This document shows positions 9,139 through 18,406 of a stretch of DNA of 33,381 bases, piece by piece. The translations under genes and the position numbers were made by a program. Within the stretch, counting starts at the first letter, position 1. Each line of letters starts with the position of its first letter. The DNA comes from Acidimicrobiaceae bacterium (GTDB taxonomy: Bacteria; Actinomycetota; Acidimicrobiia; Acidimicrobiales; Aldehydirespiratoraceae). The stretch is from NCBI GenBank assembly GCA_028819505.1, contig JAPPLH010000065.1:1-33381 (forward strand), written 5' to 3'. The notes under the pieces were generated by a model, which had not been told where the DNA came from, searched no databases, and saw nothing but the letters and a program-made list of their open reading frames with translations.

Positions 9139-12100
9139 TTGATCGCATCTCCCGTCGACAGCGCGGCGCCCGCGGCGGGCGCGAACGGCATCGCCCAGCA
9201 GCAGCCGTCGGTGCTGGCCGTCGTGGTCGCCCACGAGCCCGGCGACTGGTTCGTCGAGACACTCGAATCGCTGTCCCTGCAGGACTACGAGGCCTTGGGC
9301 ACGGTCGTCGTCGACGCGGCCTCCTCGGGGATCGGCGCCCGGGTCTCGGAGGCAATGCCCGATGCCGCCGTCGTCGACGGCGCCGGGGCCACCGGGTTCT
9401 CCCAGGCGGCCAACGCCGTGCTCGATGCCGGGATCGAGGCCGACTTCCTGCTGGTGTGCCACGACGACGTGGCCTTGGCGCCCGACGCGGTCTCGGTGCT
9501 GGTGGCCGAGGCGCTGAGGAGCAACGCGGGGATCGTCGGTCCCAAGGTCGTCGAATGGGACCGGCCCGAGATCATCCAGCACGCCGGCTACGACGTCGAC
9601 CGCTTCGGTGTGCCCGCCGAGCGGGTCGGCGCGGACGAGCTCGACCAGGAGCAGCAGGACGGCGTGAGCGACGTGTTCGCCCTTCCCTCGGCGGTGCTGC
9701 TGATCCGCCGCGAGCTGTTCGTGCGCCTGGGCGGGTTCGACGGGGGCATGACCTTCCGGGGCGAGGACGTGGATCTGTGCTGGCGGGCCCAGATGGCCGG
9801 GGCGCGGGTGATGTTCGTCGGAGGCGCGGTGGCCCGGCACCGGGAGGGACTCGTGTCCCGCACGGGCGTCGACGACACGAGGCTCACCGAGTCCCGCCAC
9901 GCGCTGCGGGCGATGCTGGTCAACCACGGCCGCATCTCGCTCACCGTGTTCCTGCCGGTCGCGCTGCTGATGGCTGTCTTCGAGGTCCTGCTGGCCGTCT
10001 TCACCGCCCGGCCCGGCCGGGTGCGCGACCTGGTCTCGGCCTGGGCCTGGAACATCTCCCGGCTCGACGTGGTGTCGCAGCGCCGCAAGGCCAACGCCCA
10101 GGTTCGCCGGGTGCGCCAGGCCGACGTGACCGCGCTCCAGTACTTGGGCAGCGTCCGCCTGCTGTCGTTCCTGAGAAGACAGTCCGGCGCGGAGCGGACC
10201 GGGCTGCTCAGCACCGCCGGCAGGGGAGTCTTCGGCGGGCTGCGCACCGGCACCAACCGGCTGGCGTGGATCGCGTGGATCGTGGCGCTGGCGTTCGTGC
10301 TGTTCGGATCGCGCCGGCTCCTGTCCTCGGGCGTCCCCGCGGTCGGGGACTTCGCCGCCCTGCCCGCCGACGCCTCCGGCCTGCTCGATGCGTGGTGGGG
10401 CGGGTGGAGCGAACGCAACGCCGGGGCGCCGTCCTCGAACCTGGGGATTCTCGTGTACCTCGGCGTGCTCGGCTGGGTCTTCGGCAGCATGGCCCTGGTC
10501 CGCACCCTGGGGATTGTCGCGCTGATCGTCGTCGGCTTGGCCGGGTCCTACCGCCTGCTGTCCGCAACCGGCTCCCGCCGGGCGCAGGCGAGCACCCTGT
10601 TCGCCTACCTGCTGGTTCCCCTCGCGCCGGCGTCGGTGGCGAGCGGGTCGTTGGCCGGCCTCGTCGGCTACGCGGCCGCTCCCTGGATGCTGCGGGAGTT
10701 GCTGCGAGCCTCGCGGGCTGCGCCGTTCCGCCAGGGGCCGCAGGGACTGGGGAGCCGTGCCGCGGTGTACGTGTCGCTCGGAGCGGCTGCAGGCGCCGCG
10801 GCGCTGGTCGTCCCCGCCGCCGCCGGTCTCGTGGTGGTGCTGGCGGCCGGCCTGGTGGCTGGCAGCCTTCTCGCGGGCCGGCCCGAAGATGTTCCCCGCC
10901 TGCTGGTCGCCACCGTGCTGGCCGTGCCGACGGCCGCCTTCCTGGCCTTCCCGACCGTGGTGGACCTGCTGGCGTCGGGCCCGGGCTGGCGATTCCTGGC
11001 CGATGGGCGCGACGGGTCCGCCGGCGGGGTCGCATTCGGCGAGATCCTGCGCTTCGCGGTCGGGGCGAGCGATCCCGGATGGCTCGTCTGGCTGTTCGCG
11101 CTTCCGATGGCGGTGCCGCTGCTGCTCGGGAGGGGATGGCGCCTGGAGCAGGCAGTGCGCCTCTGGATGGTGGCCATCGGCGCCTGGGCCGTCGCCCTGG
11201 CTGCCCAGCGGGGCGTGCTGCCGTTCGGGCTTCCCGACATGCATCTGCTGCTGGCCCCGGCAGCGGTGGCGGCAGCCGGGCTGTGCGGCCTGGCCGTGCT
11301 GTCCGTCGAGCACGACCTGCGTTTCAGCCACTTCGGCTGGCGGCAGGCGCTCGTGCCGGTGACGGCGGCCGCGTCGCTGCTGCTGGCGGTGGGCAGCATC
11401 GGCTCGCTGGAGGACGGGCGATGGCGCCTGGTGGACAGCGACCACCATTCGGCCCTGCGCTTCGAGCCCCCGGTCCTTGAGGGCGCCTACCGCGTGCTGT
11501 GGATCGGCGCTCCCGAGTTCCTGGCCGGCGAAGGGCACAGCCTGGCCCCGGGCGTGGCCTGGGCGACCACCGCCGGCGACTCTGTGACGCTGCTGGATCG
11601 CGCCGTCCCGCTCGATCGTGGTCGGGCCGATCTCTTCTCCACGGTGATCGAAGAGATCGAACAGGGCCGCACGGCTCGGGGCGGGCGACTCCTGGCCGGT
11701 CTGGGCGTTCGCTACGTGGTGCTGCTGCACCGGCTCGCGCCGGCGCCGTTCGTCTCCGGGGAGGACGCCCGGCCGGTGCCGCCGAACCTGACGGCGGCGA
11801 TGCGCGGTCAACTCGACCTCGAGCTGGTGGAGGGCACCAACAGCGCGGTCGACATGTTCGTGAACACGGCGTGGGTGCCGATGCGGGCCCTCTACCCTCC
11901 CGGGTTCGACGAGGGCGTCGAGGACCTCACGGACCTCGAGGTCCGCCCTTTGACTCCCGGCTCGCCGATGTTCTCCGGCGACGGCCCGCCCTGGTCGGCG
12001 AGGATTCCCGGCAACGTCGAGATCCTCGTCAGCCACACCCCGCGGCCGGGCTGGGAGCTGACCGTGGACGGCGAGCCTGCGCCCAGGCGGGAGGCGCTGT

Positions 12101-12252
12101 CGTGGGCGAGGGCCTACCAGCCGCCGGAGGCGGGGGAGGTCCAGCTCTCCTATTCGGCGCCGTGGTGGCGCCGCGGTGGTCAGCTGGTCGGCGCGGCTGC
12201 GCCCGTCGTGCTGGTGCTGGCATGGCTGCGCCGGCGGATGGACCGGCCCTGA
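9139..12252 (+). CDS. Large GT2-family membrane glycosyltransferase
   Basis: A 1037-aa protein. Residues about 24-270 form a GT-A glycosyltransferase domain: VLAVVVAHEPGDW at the start, HDDVALAPDA (108-117) as the DxD-type metal and sugar-nucleotide site, and FRGEDVDLCWRA (206-217) as the acceptor/base motif. A hydrophobic anchor follows at about 270-295 and then many membrane helices between about 375 and 780. The C-terminal region (about 800-1010) is a non-membrane domain resembling the YfhO C-terminal module (PGWELTVDGEPAP), closed by a last helix and a basic tail. It probably transfers a sugar to an envelope polymer or lipid carrier. Start TTG 9139 is uncertain; TAGCCT at 9130-9135 lies just upstream. 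The DUF5719 gene starts at its stop codon, implying coupled synthesis. Confidence 0.85.
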   Translation: MIASPVDSAAPAAGANGIAQQQPSVLAVVVAHEPGDWFVETLESLSLQDYEALGTVVVDAASSGIGARVSEAMPDAAVVDGAGATGFSQAANAVLDAGIEADFLLVCHDDVALAPDAVSVLVAEALRSNAGIVGPKVVEWDRPEIIQHAGYDVDRFGVPAERVGADELDQEQQDGVSDVFALPSAVLLIRRELFVRLGGFDGGMTFRGEDVDLCWRAQMAGARVMFVGGAVARHREGLVSRTGVDDTRLTESRHALRAMLVNHGRISLTVFLPVALLMAVFEVLLAVFTARPGRVRDLVSAWAWNISRLDVVSQRRKANAQVRRVRQADVTALQYLGSVRLLSFLRRQSGAERTGLLSTAGRGVFGGLRTGTNRLAWIAWIVALAFVLFGSRRLLSSGVPAVGDFAALPADASGLLDAWWGGWSERNAGAPSSNLGILVYLGVLGWVFGSMALVRTLGIVALIVVGLAGSYRLLSATGSRRAQASTLFAYLLVPLAPASVASGSLAGLVGYAAAPWMLRELLRASRAAPFRQGPQGLGSRAAVYVSLGAAAGAAALVVPAAAGLVVVLAAGLVAGSLLAGRPEDVPRLLVATVLAVPTAAFLAFPTVVDLLASGPGWRFLADGRDGSAGGVAFGEILRFAVGASDPGWLVWLFALPMAVPLLLGRGWRLEQAVRLWMVAIGAWAVALAAQRGVLPFGLPDMHLLLAPAAVAAAGLCGLAVLSVEHDLRFSHFGWRQALVPVTAAASLLLAVGSIGSLEDGRWRLVDSDHHSALRFEPPVLEGAYRVLWIGAPEFLAGEGHSLAPGVAWATTAGDSVTLLDRAVPLDRGRADLFSTVIEEIEQGRTARGGRLLAGLGVRYVVLLHRLAPAPFVSGEDARPVPPNLTAAMRGQLDLELVEGTNSAVDMFVNTAWVPMRALYPPGFDEGVEDLTDLEVRPLTPGSPMFSGDGPPWSARIPGNVEILVSHTPRPGWELTVDGEPAPRREALSWARAYQPPEAGEVQLSYSAPWWRRGGQLVGAAAPVVLVLAWLRRRMDRP

Positions 12253-13763
12253 TGCGGTCGACGCGGATGCTGGCAGTCGTCGCGATCGGCGGCCTGCTGC
12301 TGGCCGGCGTGCTGGTCGACATCGGTGACCGCGCCGTGCCGGAGGTGGCCGACCGGCACGAAACGGCCCTCGCGGCGCCGTCGGGCGTCGTCAACACCTG
12401 GTTCTGTCCGGGCGGCAGCCGTGCCGGGGGCATGGCGGAGTTGACGGTCCGGATGGTGAACAGGTCCGACGAGCCGCGAGCCGTCACCGTGTCCGTGCTG
12501 CCGGGCGGGTCCGCGCCGCAGGACCCGTCGACCCTCGAGATGAGCATCGAGCCCCGCGGCCGGGTCCTCCTCCCTCCGTCCGACGAAGTGCCCGACGCCG
12601 AGTGGGTGGGAGTGATGGTCGAGACGACAGGCGCCGATGTGGTCGTGGAACAGATACTCACGGCCGCCGAGGGAGTGGGCCGCTCCCCCTGCCTCACCCG
12701 GACGGCCGACAGCTGGATCGTCTCCAACGGCGCGACCCGCTCGGCGGTGGAGAGGGAGCGCTTCGTGGTGATGCTGCTCAACCCGTTCCCGGACGTCGCG
12801 GTGGTCGACGTCGAGCTGGTGGCCGACGTGGGCCGCGACTCGATCGACGGACTCGTCGTGCCCGCCCGGCGGGTGGCGGCGGTGGACATCACATCCGAAG
12901 TGACGGTGGCGTCCACCGTCGCAGCCTTCATCGACGTCGTGTCCGGCCGGGTGGCGGCGTCGTGGGTGCAGGTGGCCGACGGCCCCATCGCCGGCCGCGG
13001 CGTCAGGACCGCTCCGGCGGTTCCCGGCGCCGCCGTTCTCTGGCACCTCCCGGTCGCCGCGGTCGGCGCCGGCCGCACCGATGTCGTCGCCGTGTCCAAC
13101 CCGTCGGCCACCGAGACCGCCGAGGTCGACGTGGAGATCATTCCCGAGGATCCGCAATTCGAGGCCGGCCCCATCGAGATCACGGTCCGGCCGGGCCGGA
13201 CCGCTCTCATCGACCTGTCGCGGCAGGCGCGGCTGGACGGCATCGGCCACTTCAGCCTGGCCGTCCGCTCCCTGACGCCGGTGCCGGTGGCGGCTTCGAT
13301 CACCAGCGTCACGGCTGCCTTTGCTGATTCCGGCGGTCCCGCTGATTCCGGCAGTCCGTCCGGCACCGGCCCCGCAGGCATCGCCGCTGTGGCCGGGTCG
13401 ACGGCGACGATCGGCGCCGACGGGGCCGCCCGCCGCTGGCTGGTGCCCGCGGAGGGACGCGACCAGGACGGGGCCACCGAACCGGGCGCCGACACGGGGG
13501 CGCTGGTCATCGTCAACCCCTCGGCTGCGGGCATCGCTCAGGCCGACGTCAGCGTCGGCGGCAGTCTGGTCCGCTCCGTCGAGATCGGGCCCCTCCGGAG
13601 CCGGAGACTGCCCCTGTCGGGGCTGGGTTCGGGCCACTTCCTCGTGGAGGTCGACTCGTCGGCGCCGGTGGTCGTCGGCCGCGAGGTCGTCGGGCTCACC
13701 TCCCGGTCGGCATCGCTGGGAGTGGCCGCCGACCCGCCGGTGCCGATCGCCGGGCTTCGCTGA
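12252..13763 (+). CDS. DUF5719 family exported protein
   Basis: A 503-aa protein. A short basic start (MRSTR) and a hydrophobic stretch (LAVVAIGGLLLAGVLV) make an N-terminal signal peptide or anchor; the rest is hydrophilic and rich in beta-strand patterns, with repeated segments such as VSNGATR, VAVSNPSATETAEVDVEI and LVIVNPSAAGIAQADV. These look like several beta-sandwich repeats facing the outside. ATG 12252 overlaps the stop of the glycosyltransferase by one base. In other actinobacteria DUF5719 proteins sit next to such large GT2 proteins, so a partnership in surface-glycan assembly is a fair inference, but no biochemical role is established. The Ser/Gly/Pro-rich stretch at about 358-375 is a likely linker. 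Confidence 0.8.
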   Translation: MRSTRMLAVVAIGGLLLAGVLVDIGDRAVPEVADRHETALAAPSGVVNTWFCPGGSRAGGMAELTVRMVNRSDEPRAVTVSVLPGGSAPQDPSTLEMSIEPRGRVLLPPSDEVPDAEWVGVMVETTGADVVVEQILTAAEGVGRSPCLTRTADSWIVSNGATRSAVERERFVVMLLNPFPDVAVVDVELVADVGRDSIDGLVVPARRVAAVDITSEVTVASTVAAFIDVVSGRVAASWVQVADGPIAGRGVRTAPAVPGAAVLWHLPVAAVGAGRTDVVAVSNPSATETAEVDVEIIPEDPQFEAGPIEITVRPGRTALIDLSRQARLDGIGHFSLAVRSLTPVPVAASITSVTAAFADSGGPADSGSPSGTGPAGIAAVAGSTATIGADGAARRWLVPAEGRDQDGATEPGADTGALVIVNPSAAGIAQADVSVGGSLVRSVEIGPLRSRRLPLSGLGSGHFLVEVDSSAPVVVGREVVGLTSRSASLGVAADPPVPIAGLR

Positions 13764-13800
13764 CTCCTCCGAGTCCCGGTGCTTCCGGCACCTGTCCGTC

Positions 13801-13945
13801 GCGCTCACGGGCCGCTCGGGCCTGCTTCCCGCTCTTGTTCGCTGCGCTCACGGGCCGCTCAGGCCTGCTTCCCGCTCTTGTTCGCTGCGCTCACGGGCCG
13901 CTCGGGCCCAGGGGTCGCGCCCGAATGAGCCGGACTCGCTCGCCT
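13801..13945. repeat. 43-bp tandem repeat (2.5 copies) in the convergent DUF5719/ftsH gap
   Basis: The unit starts GCGCTCACGG at 13801, 13844 and 13887, an exact 43-bp period; the third copy diverges after about 13905. Each unit holds GCTCACGGGCCGCTCNGG followed by CCTGCTTCCCGCTCTTG and TTCGCT. The downstream stretch 13919-13945 (CGCCCGAATGAGCCGGACTC) also resembles 25021-25046. Together they mark one dispersed element family. The region may also serve as terminator for the two converging genes, but no clear stem with T-run is present. Confidence 0.85.
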
Positions 13946-13963
13946 GCCCGCTCGGCCTCCGGC

Positions 13964-15970
13964 TCAGGCTGCGGGTGCGGGTGCGGGCATGTCGGCCTGA
14001 GCGTCCGAGCCGTTGCCGGCCGCCGGCGGGGTGTCGGCGTCGGGCCCCGCCGCGGTGCCGGGGGCGCCCCCGGCGGCGGCGCCCGACGGTGAGCCGCCGC
14101 CGGACACAGCGATGAGGCGCTCGACTTCATCTCCGCCTATGGTCTCATGCTCGAGCAGTGCCCTGGCCACCAGGTCGAGCCCGTGGCGGTACTCGGTGAG
14201 GGTCTGGCGGCACCGGTCCTGCTGCTCCCGCAGGATGCGCTCGGTCTCCTCGTCGATCACCCGGGCCGTCTCGTCGCTGTAGTCGCGGGTCTGCACGAGA
14301 TCCTCGCCCAGGAACACCTGGTTCTGCGATCCCCAGGCCATGGGGCCGATCTCTCTGGACATGCCCCATTCCCGGACCATGGACCGGGCCAGCGCAGTGG
14401 CCCGCATCAGGTCGTCGGCCGCGCCGGTGCTGCTGATGCCGAAGACGAGCTCCTCAGCGATGCGGCCGCCGAACATCACCACGAGACGGTCCAGGATGTA
14501 GTCGGCCCGGTAGATGTGGCGATCCTCCTCGGGCAGCTGCATGGTGACTCCCAGCGCCATCCCGCTGGGGATGATCGTCACCTTGTGGAGCGGGTCGGCC
14601 GTCGGGAGCACGGCCGCGCACACGGCGTGGCCCGCCTCGTGGTAGGCGATGGCTTCCTTCTCGTCGTCGGTGAGGGCCAGCGACTCGCGCCTCTGGCCCA
14701 TGATCACCCGGTCGCGGGCCAGTTCCACATGCCGGGCCGCGATCTCCTCGTCGCCCTCGCGCACTGCGTACAGGGCGGCCTCGTTGATGAGGTTGGCCAG
14801 ATCGGCGCCGCTCATGCCCGGTGTTCCACGGGCCACGACGTTCAGGTCGAGGTCGTCCGCGGTGCGCTTGCCCTTGATGTGGACTTCGAGGATCGCGGAC
14901 CGGTCCGACAGCTCCGGCAGCGGCACGACGACCTGGCGGTCGAATCGTCCGGGACGCAGCAGCGCGGGGTCGAGGATGTCCGGCCGGTTGGTGGCGGCCA
15001 TCATCACGATGCCCTCGGAGCCCTCGAAGCCGTCCATCTCCGAGAGCATCTGGTTGAGGGTCTGCTCGCGCTCGTCGTGGCCCCCGCCGAGGCCCGCGCC
15101 GCGCTTGCGGCCGATCGAGTCGACCTCGTCGATGAAGATGATCGCCTTGCCCATCTTGCGGGCCGACTGGAACAGGTCGCGGACCCGGCTGGCGCCCACC
15201 CCCACGAACATCTCCATGAAGTCCGATCCCGTCACCGACAGGAACGGAACGCCGGCCTCGCCCGCCACTGCCTTGGCGATCAGGGTCTTCCCCGTGCCCG
15301 GCGGGCCCACCAGCAGCACGCCCTTGGGCACCCGGGCGCCTATCTCAGCGAAGCGCTCCGGCGTCTTGAGGAAGTCGACGATCTCGGTGATCTCCTGCTT
15401 GACGCCCCCATAGCCGGCCACGTCGTCGAAGGTCGTGCCGGGCCGCTCGGTGGTGTAGGTCTTGGCCCGGCTCCGCCCTATCGACATGATGCTGCCCATC
15501 TGTCCCTGGGCCCGGCGCTGCATCCACCAGAAGAACAGGATCAGCAGGCCGATGGGCAGCAGCAGCGGGATTATCGACAGGAAGAAGTTGGTCTGGGGAG
15601 TCTCGTAGCGGAACTCCGGGACATGCTCGTTGATCAGCGCAGTGTCGGCATCGGGCAGCGGCAGCGGTCCGTTGGACGAGTACTCGGTGCCGTCGACGGC
15701 CGTCGCCTCGATGCCCCCGTCGTTGTTGTCGTAGGTGCCCTGGACGATGCTGCCCTGCGCGACCCGGTCCAGGAAGTCCGGATAGGAGATCCCGTTCCCG
15801 GAGTCGTCGGGGAGCATGGTGGTGACCATGAAGACCGCGACGACGGCGGCGATCATCAGCCAAACCAACAGGCGTGAGCGACGCTGCGTCTCCGGGGGTT
15901 GCCGCGACGGCTGCCGGGGCGGCTTGCCCTCCAGCGGGGGCGGCGGGGGCGGCGGGGTGCTGTCGGCCAC
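13964..15970 (-). CDS. ftsH: ATP-dependent zinc metalloprotease FtsH
   Basis: FtsH is a membrane-anchored AAA+ protease that unfolds and degrades membrane and regulatory proteins. The 668-aa product has a Pro-rich cytoplasmic leader (1-30), TM1 (about 34-53), an extracytoplasmic region (54-127), TM2 (about 129-150), Walker A GPPGTGKT (222-229), Walker B IIFIDE (277-282), the SRH segment [19 protein letters not shown], and the zinc site HEAGH (444-448) with the third ligand in [11 protein letters not shown]. The last ~50 residues are a Gly/Ala/Pro-rich tail. The start is GTG 15970; TAGCCT on the minus strand (15982-15977) ends six bases before it, suggesting a leaderless transcript. All catalytic residues are present. 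It is convergent with DUF5719 and divergent from the membrane-protein gene at 16016. Confidence 0.97.
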   Translation of the reverse strand: MADSTPPPPPPPLEGKPPRQPSRQPPETQRRSRLLVWLMIAAVVAVFMVTTMLPDDSGNGISYPDFLDRVAQGSIVQGTYDNNDGGIEATAVDGTEYSSNGPLPLPDADTALINEHVPEFRYETPQTNFFLSIIPLLLPIGLLILFFWWMQRRAQGQMGSIMSIGRSRAKTYTTERPGTTFDDVAGYGGVKQEITEIVDFLKTPERFAEIGARVPKGVLLVGPPGTGKTLIAKAVAGEAGVPFLSVTGSDFMEMFVGVGASRVRDLFQSARKMGKAIIFIDEVDSIGRKRGAGLGGGHDEREQTLNQMLSEMDGFEGSEGIVMMAATNRPDILDPALLRPGRFDRQVVVPLPELSDRSAILEVHIKGKRTADDLDLNVVARGTPGMSGADLANLINEAALYAVREGDEEIAARHVELARDRVIMGQRRESLALTDDEKEAIAYHEAGHAVCAAVLPTADPLHKVTIIPSGMALGVTMQLPEEDRHIYRADYILDRLVVMFGGRIAEELVFGISSTGAADDLMRATALARSMVREWGMSREIGPMAWGSQNQVFLGEDLVQTRDYSDETARVIDEETERILREQQDRCRQTLTEYRHGLDLVARALLEHETIGGDEVERLIAVSGGGSPSGAAAGGAPGTAAGPDADTPPAAGNGSDAQADMPAPAPAA

Positions 15971-15976
15971 GGATTC

Positions 15977-16007
15977 AGGCTAGTCGCCCGCGGCCCGGAT
16001 GTAGCCT
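15977..16007. promoter_or_regulatory. Divergent promoter pair between ftsH and the 16016 gene
   Basis: The same hexamer, TAGCCT, occurs on the minus strand at 15982-15977, six bases before ftsH GTG 15970, and on the plus strand at 16002-16007, eight bases before ATG 16016. Only 45 bp separate the two start codons, so the promoters must overlap and the leaders must be very short or absent. -35 boxes are not convincing. Confidence 0.45.
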
Positions 16008-16015
16008 CGACGACG

Positions 16016-17680
16016 ATGCGACTGCGGCGGAGCATTCTGGACAAGCCCATCCTGCATGCCGCCGGGCCGTCGGCGGTGACCATGGCCCCGTTGCTGGGGC
16101 TGACGTTCCACAGCGACCAGCGAATCATGATGTACTGGCTGACCGGTGCGTTCGGAGCGGATCCGTTCGCGATCGCGAATCAGAACCTCGCTGAGATGGA
16201 CGAATTTCTCAGCAAGGGGAACTTCCGTCCCCTGGGCCGGTTCGTGATCTACATGGAGCAGGCGTCCATCTTCGAGGTAGCGGATGGAACGGGAGTGGCG
16301 CCTCACGTGATTCAGGGAGTCGTCCGCCTCGTCATGGTGTCGGCTCTGGCGGCGGCGGCGATGTGTCTCGTCGTTGCGCTGTACGACTCGGCGAGATCGG
16401 CGTCCGTGCCGGGCGCGGCGGCGGTGAGACGCCGACTGCTCGACCCGTCCGCACCGCTGCCCGGGGTGCTGGCCGCCTTTCCGTCGGTGGTGGCGTCGAC
16501 GCTCGTCGTCTCCGGTGCGCTGCACCCGGTGTCGTTCTTCCCGTTCTTCTTCGTGTCGGTTGCGATCTGTCTGTTGCTGGTCCCGCTCTATGTCTGTTCG
16601 GGCGCCGCCATGACCCGGCGGGGCATCGGGATCCGATCCGCCGCCTTGTGCGCGGTGCTGGGAATGGCCAGTGCCATGGCTTCGGAGCTTCTCTACCTCG
16701 TGCCCTTCGTGTGCCTGCTCACCATCGCGGCCCGAGGGTGGCTGTCGCGCCTGCCGGGACGGGAACTGGTCCGGAGCTCGGCCTTCTCCCGTTTCGCAGC
16801 GTTGTCGGCCGGGTTCCTGGCGGTGTTCGTGCCCAGCCGGCTGGCGATCGCCGCGCAGTGCTCCGGGGGCGGGTGCTACGAGGGCTCCTCTGCGGTCCTG
16901 TCGACTCTGGCGGTGGAGCAGTGGCTCGGCCGGGCGGCGGCCGGGCGGCAGTTCGAGACGCTGTCGTCGACGCTGGCCGGCGACTACGACAATCTGTCGG
17001 CGGCTCGCGACCCGATCGACTTCGCGACCAATGTGTGGCTGATCCTCGTCGTCGTGTCGCTGGCGTGCTTCGCCGCGACGGCTGCGATCCGGGTGTCGCG
17101 GGCGTCCGGGTCCGCTGATCGCCTCGCTGCGGGGGACCTGCGCAGGCTCGGTGCGGCGCTGTGTGGATTCGGGGGCCTCCTGGCTCTGGCGACGACTCTG
17201 ATGGTCAGCCTCTCGGAGGGCCTGCAGGGATGGCACGACCGCGGCTTCGGGCTGGACCAGTGGCGCGATTCGCTGCTGGTCCAGATTGCTTGGGCACTGA
17301 TCCTGTACGGCCTCGCCGTCGTAGCGCTCTCGTACATCGGTCGGGGGAACGAGGGCCGGCGGGCCCGAAGGCAGTGGCTGGCCGCCGGGGTGGCAGCATT
17401 GTTGTTCGTCATGTCGATGAACGCCTTCATGGCCAACGACAAGTTCGCGATCTGGCGACGGACGGGGTCCGACGGCAGTGTCGTCAACCTCATCGCCACG
17501 GCCAGCGTCGACTTCGACCGGTCGGAGCGGGGCCAGACCATACGGTGCGAACTCATGGCGGCGTACAACGAACGGAACGACTGCACCGGCTGCTGGCACT
17601 CGGGCGCCCGGGTTCTCGAGGAACTGAACAGCCTGTCGAGGTCCAGGCACGGCGCGGACTTCTGTCCCGTCGACGACTGA
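16016..17680 (+). CDS. Polytopic membrane protein of unknown function
   Basis: A 554-aa protein not assigned to a family. About nine or ten hydrophobic segments are visible, for example around residues 105-130, 150-170, 175-200, 205-245, 255-275, 340-365, 385-410, 420-445 and 455-475. After the first hydrophobic stretch comes a polar segment with SDQRIMMYW, placed like the first catalytic loop of GT-C glycosyltransferases, but the match is loose. Cysteines occur as CSGGGC mid-protein and CTGCW near the end, possibly extracytoplasmic disulfides. The last ~80 residues are soluble. ATG 16016 is chosen because the open frame upstream (to 15899) reads through ftsH. Only 6 bp separate it from the CPBP gene, so it heads the run of membrane and glycan genes. 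Confidence 0.7.
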   Translation: MRLRRSILDKPILHAAGPSAVTMAPLLGLTFHSDQRIMMYWLTGAFGADPFAIANQNLAEMDEFLSKGNFRPLGRFVIYMEQASIFEVADGTGVAPHVIQGVVRLVMVSALAAAAMCLVVALYDSARSASVPGAAAVRRRLLDPSAPLPGVLAAFPSVVASTLVVSGALHPVSFFPFFFVSVAICLLLVPLYVCSGAAMTRRGIGIRSAALCAVLGMASAMASELLYLVPFVCLLTIAARGWLSRLPGRELVRSSAFSRFAALSAGFLAVFVPSRLAIAAQCSGGGCYEGSSAVLSTLAVEQWLGRAAAGRQFETLSSTLAGDYDNLSAARDPIDFATNVWLILVVVSLACFAATAAIRVSRASGSADRLAAGDLRRLGAALCGFGGLLALATTLMVSLSEGLQGWHDRGFGLDQWRDSLLVQIAWALILYGLAVVALSYIGRGNEGRRARRQWLAAGVAALLFVMSMNAFMANDKFAIWRRTGSDGSVVNLIATASVDFDRSERGQTIRCELMAAYNERNDCTGCWHSGARVLEELNSLSRSRHGADFCPVDD

Positions 17681-17686
17681 CGACCG

Positions 17687-18406
17687 ATGCCGGAGGTGCC
17701 CGTGCCGACGATGATGCCGGCCACGACGCGGCTGAAGTGGGCGGTGGTCGGATGGACGTCGGGGTTCTTGGGGAGCCTGGCCGGCGTGGTCGTGGTTGTG
17801 GCCCTGTTCGGGTTGGACCTCGGCGGCGAGGACTCGTCCTCGGAGTTGACGCTGGGCCCGCTGCTGTTGCTGCAGGTTCCGCTGTGGATCGGTCTGCTGG
17901 GCACGCCGCTGCTGGCCCGGACGCGCGGTCTGCGCTGGCGCGAGCAGATGGGGTGGCGAATGCGGCCCGCCGATGCGCCGTTGGGCATCGCCGTCGCCCT
18001 GCTGATGCAGTTCGTGCTGCTGCCGCTGCTCTATCTCCCGATCCTCGAAGTGTTCGAGGACCTCGACGTGGAGGGCCCGGCCCGGGAGCTGACCGGGATG
18101 GCCGAGGCGCCGCCGGAGGTCGCGGTGCTGGTGTTCATGACCGTGATCGCGGCACCCCTGACGGAGGAGGTCTTCTTCCGGGGCCTGCTGCAGGGAGCGC
18201 TGCGCGACCGGCTCGGCCCGGCCCGTGCGGTGGCCGTCTCCTCGCTGGCGTTCGCTGTGGTGCATTTCCAGGTGGTGCAGTTCCCGGCGCTGCTCGTGAT
18301 CGGGGTGATGCACGCCCTGCTGGTGCTGGCCACCGGGCGCCTGGGTCCCGCCCTGTGGTCGCACGTCGCCTTCAACGCTGCCACCGTGGTGGTTCTGCTG
18401 TCGTGA
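17687..18406 (+). CDS. CPBP-family intramembrane metalloprotease
   Basis: A 239-aa, very hydrophobic protein. The CPBP (Abi/CAAX protease and bacteriocin-processing) motifs are present in order: EExxxR as TEEVFFRG (Glu160, Glu161, Arg165), a histidine in VVHFQ (His193), and HVAFN (His226, Asn230) near the end. These residues form the glutamate-histidine active site of the Rce1/CPBP group. Such enzymes cleave membrane or prenylated substrates; the substrate here is unknown. It begins 6 bp after the preceding membrane-protein gene, and its stop overlaps the next start (GTGA at 18403-18406). Alternative starts at GTG 17702 and ATG 17711 would trim the N-terminus without touching the motifs. Confidence 0.9.
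   Translation: MPEVPVPTMMPATTRLKWAVVGWTSGFLGSLAGVVVVVALFGLDLGGEDSSSELTLGPLLLLQVPLWIGLLGTPLLARTRGLRWREQMGWRMRPADAPLGIAVALLMQFVLLPLLYLPILEVFEDLDVEGPARELTGMAEAPPEVAVLVFMTVIAAPLTEEVFFRGLLQGALRDRLGPARAVAVSSLAFAVVHFQVVQFPALLVIGVMHALLVLATGRLGPALWSHVAFNAATVVVLLS

Noticed and set aside
8326-12036. A 1236-codon open frame on the minus strand
   Set aside because: It lies opposite the isochorismatase-like and GT2 genes, and its His/Gln/Arg/Gly-rich translation has no domain; it is a codon-bias shadow in high-GC DNA.
13801-13907. CRISPR array
   Set aside because: The 43-bp units are contiguous with no unique spacers, and no cas genes are near.
14147-15877. A 576-codon plus-strand frame
   Set aside because: It is the complement of ftsH, whose catalytic motifs are all intact on the minus strand.
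15980-18364. A 794-codon open frame on the minus strand
   Set aside because: It is antisense to the membrane protein and CPBP genes, with low-complexity composition and no motif.
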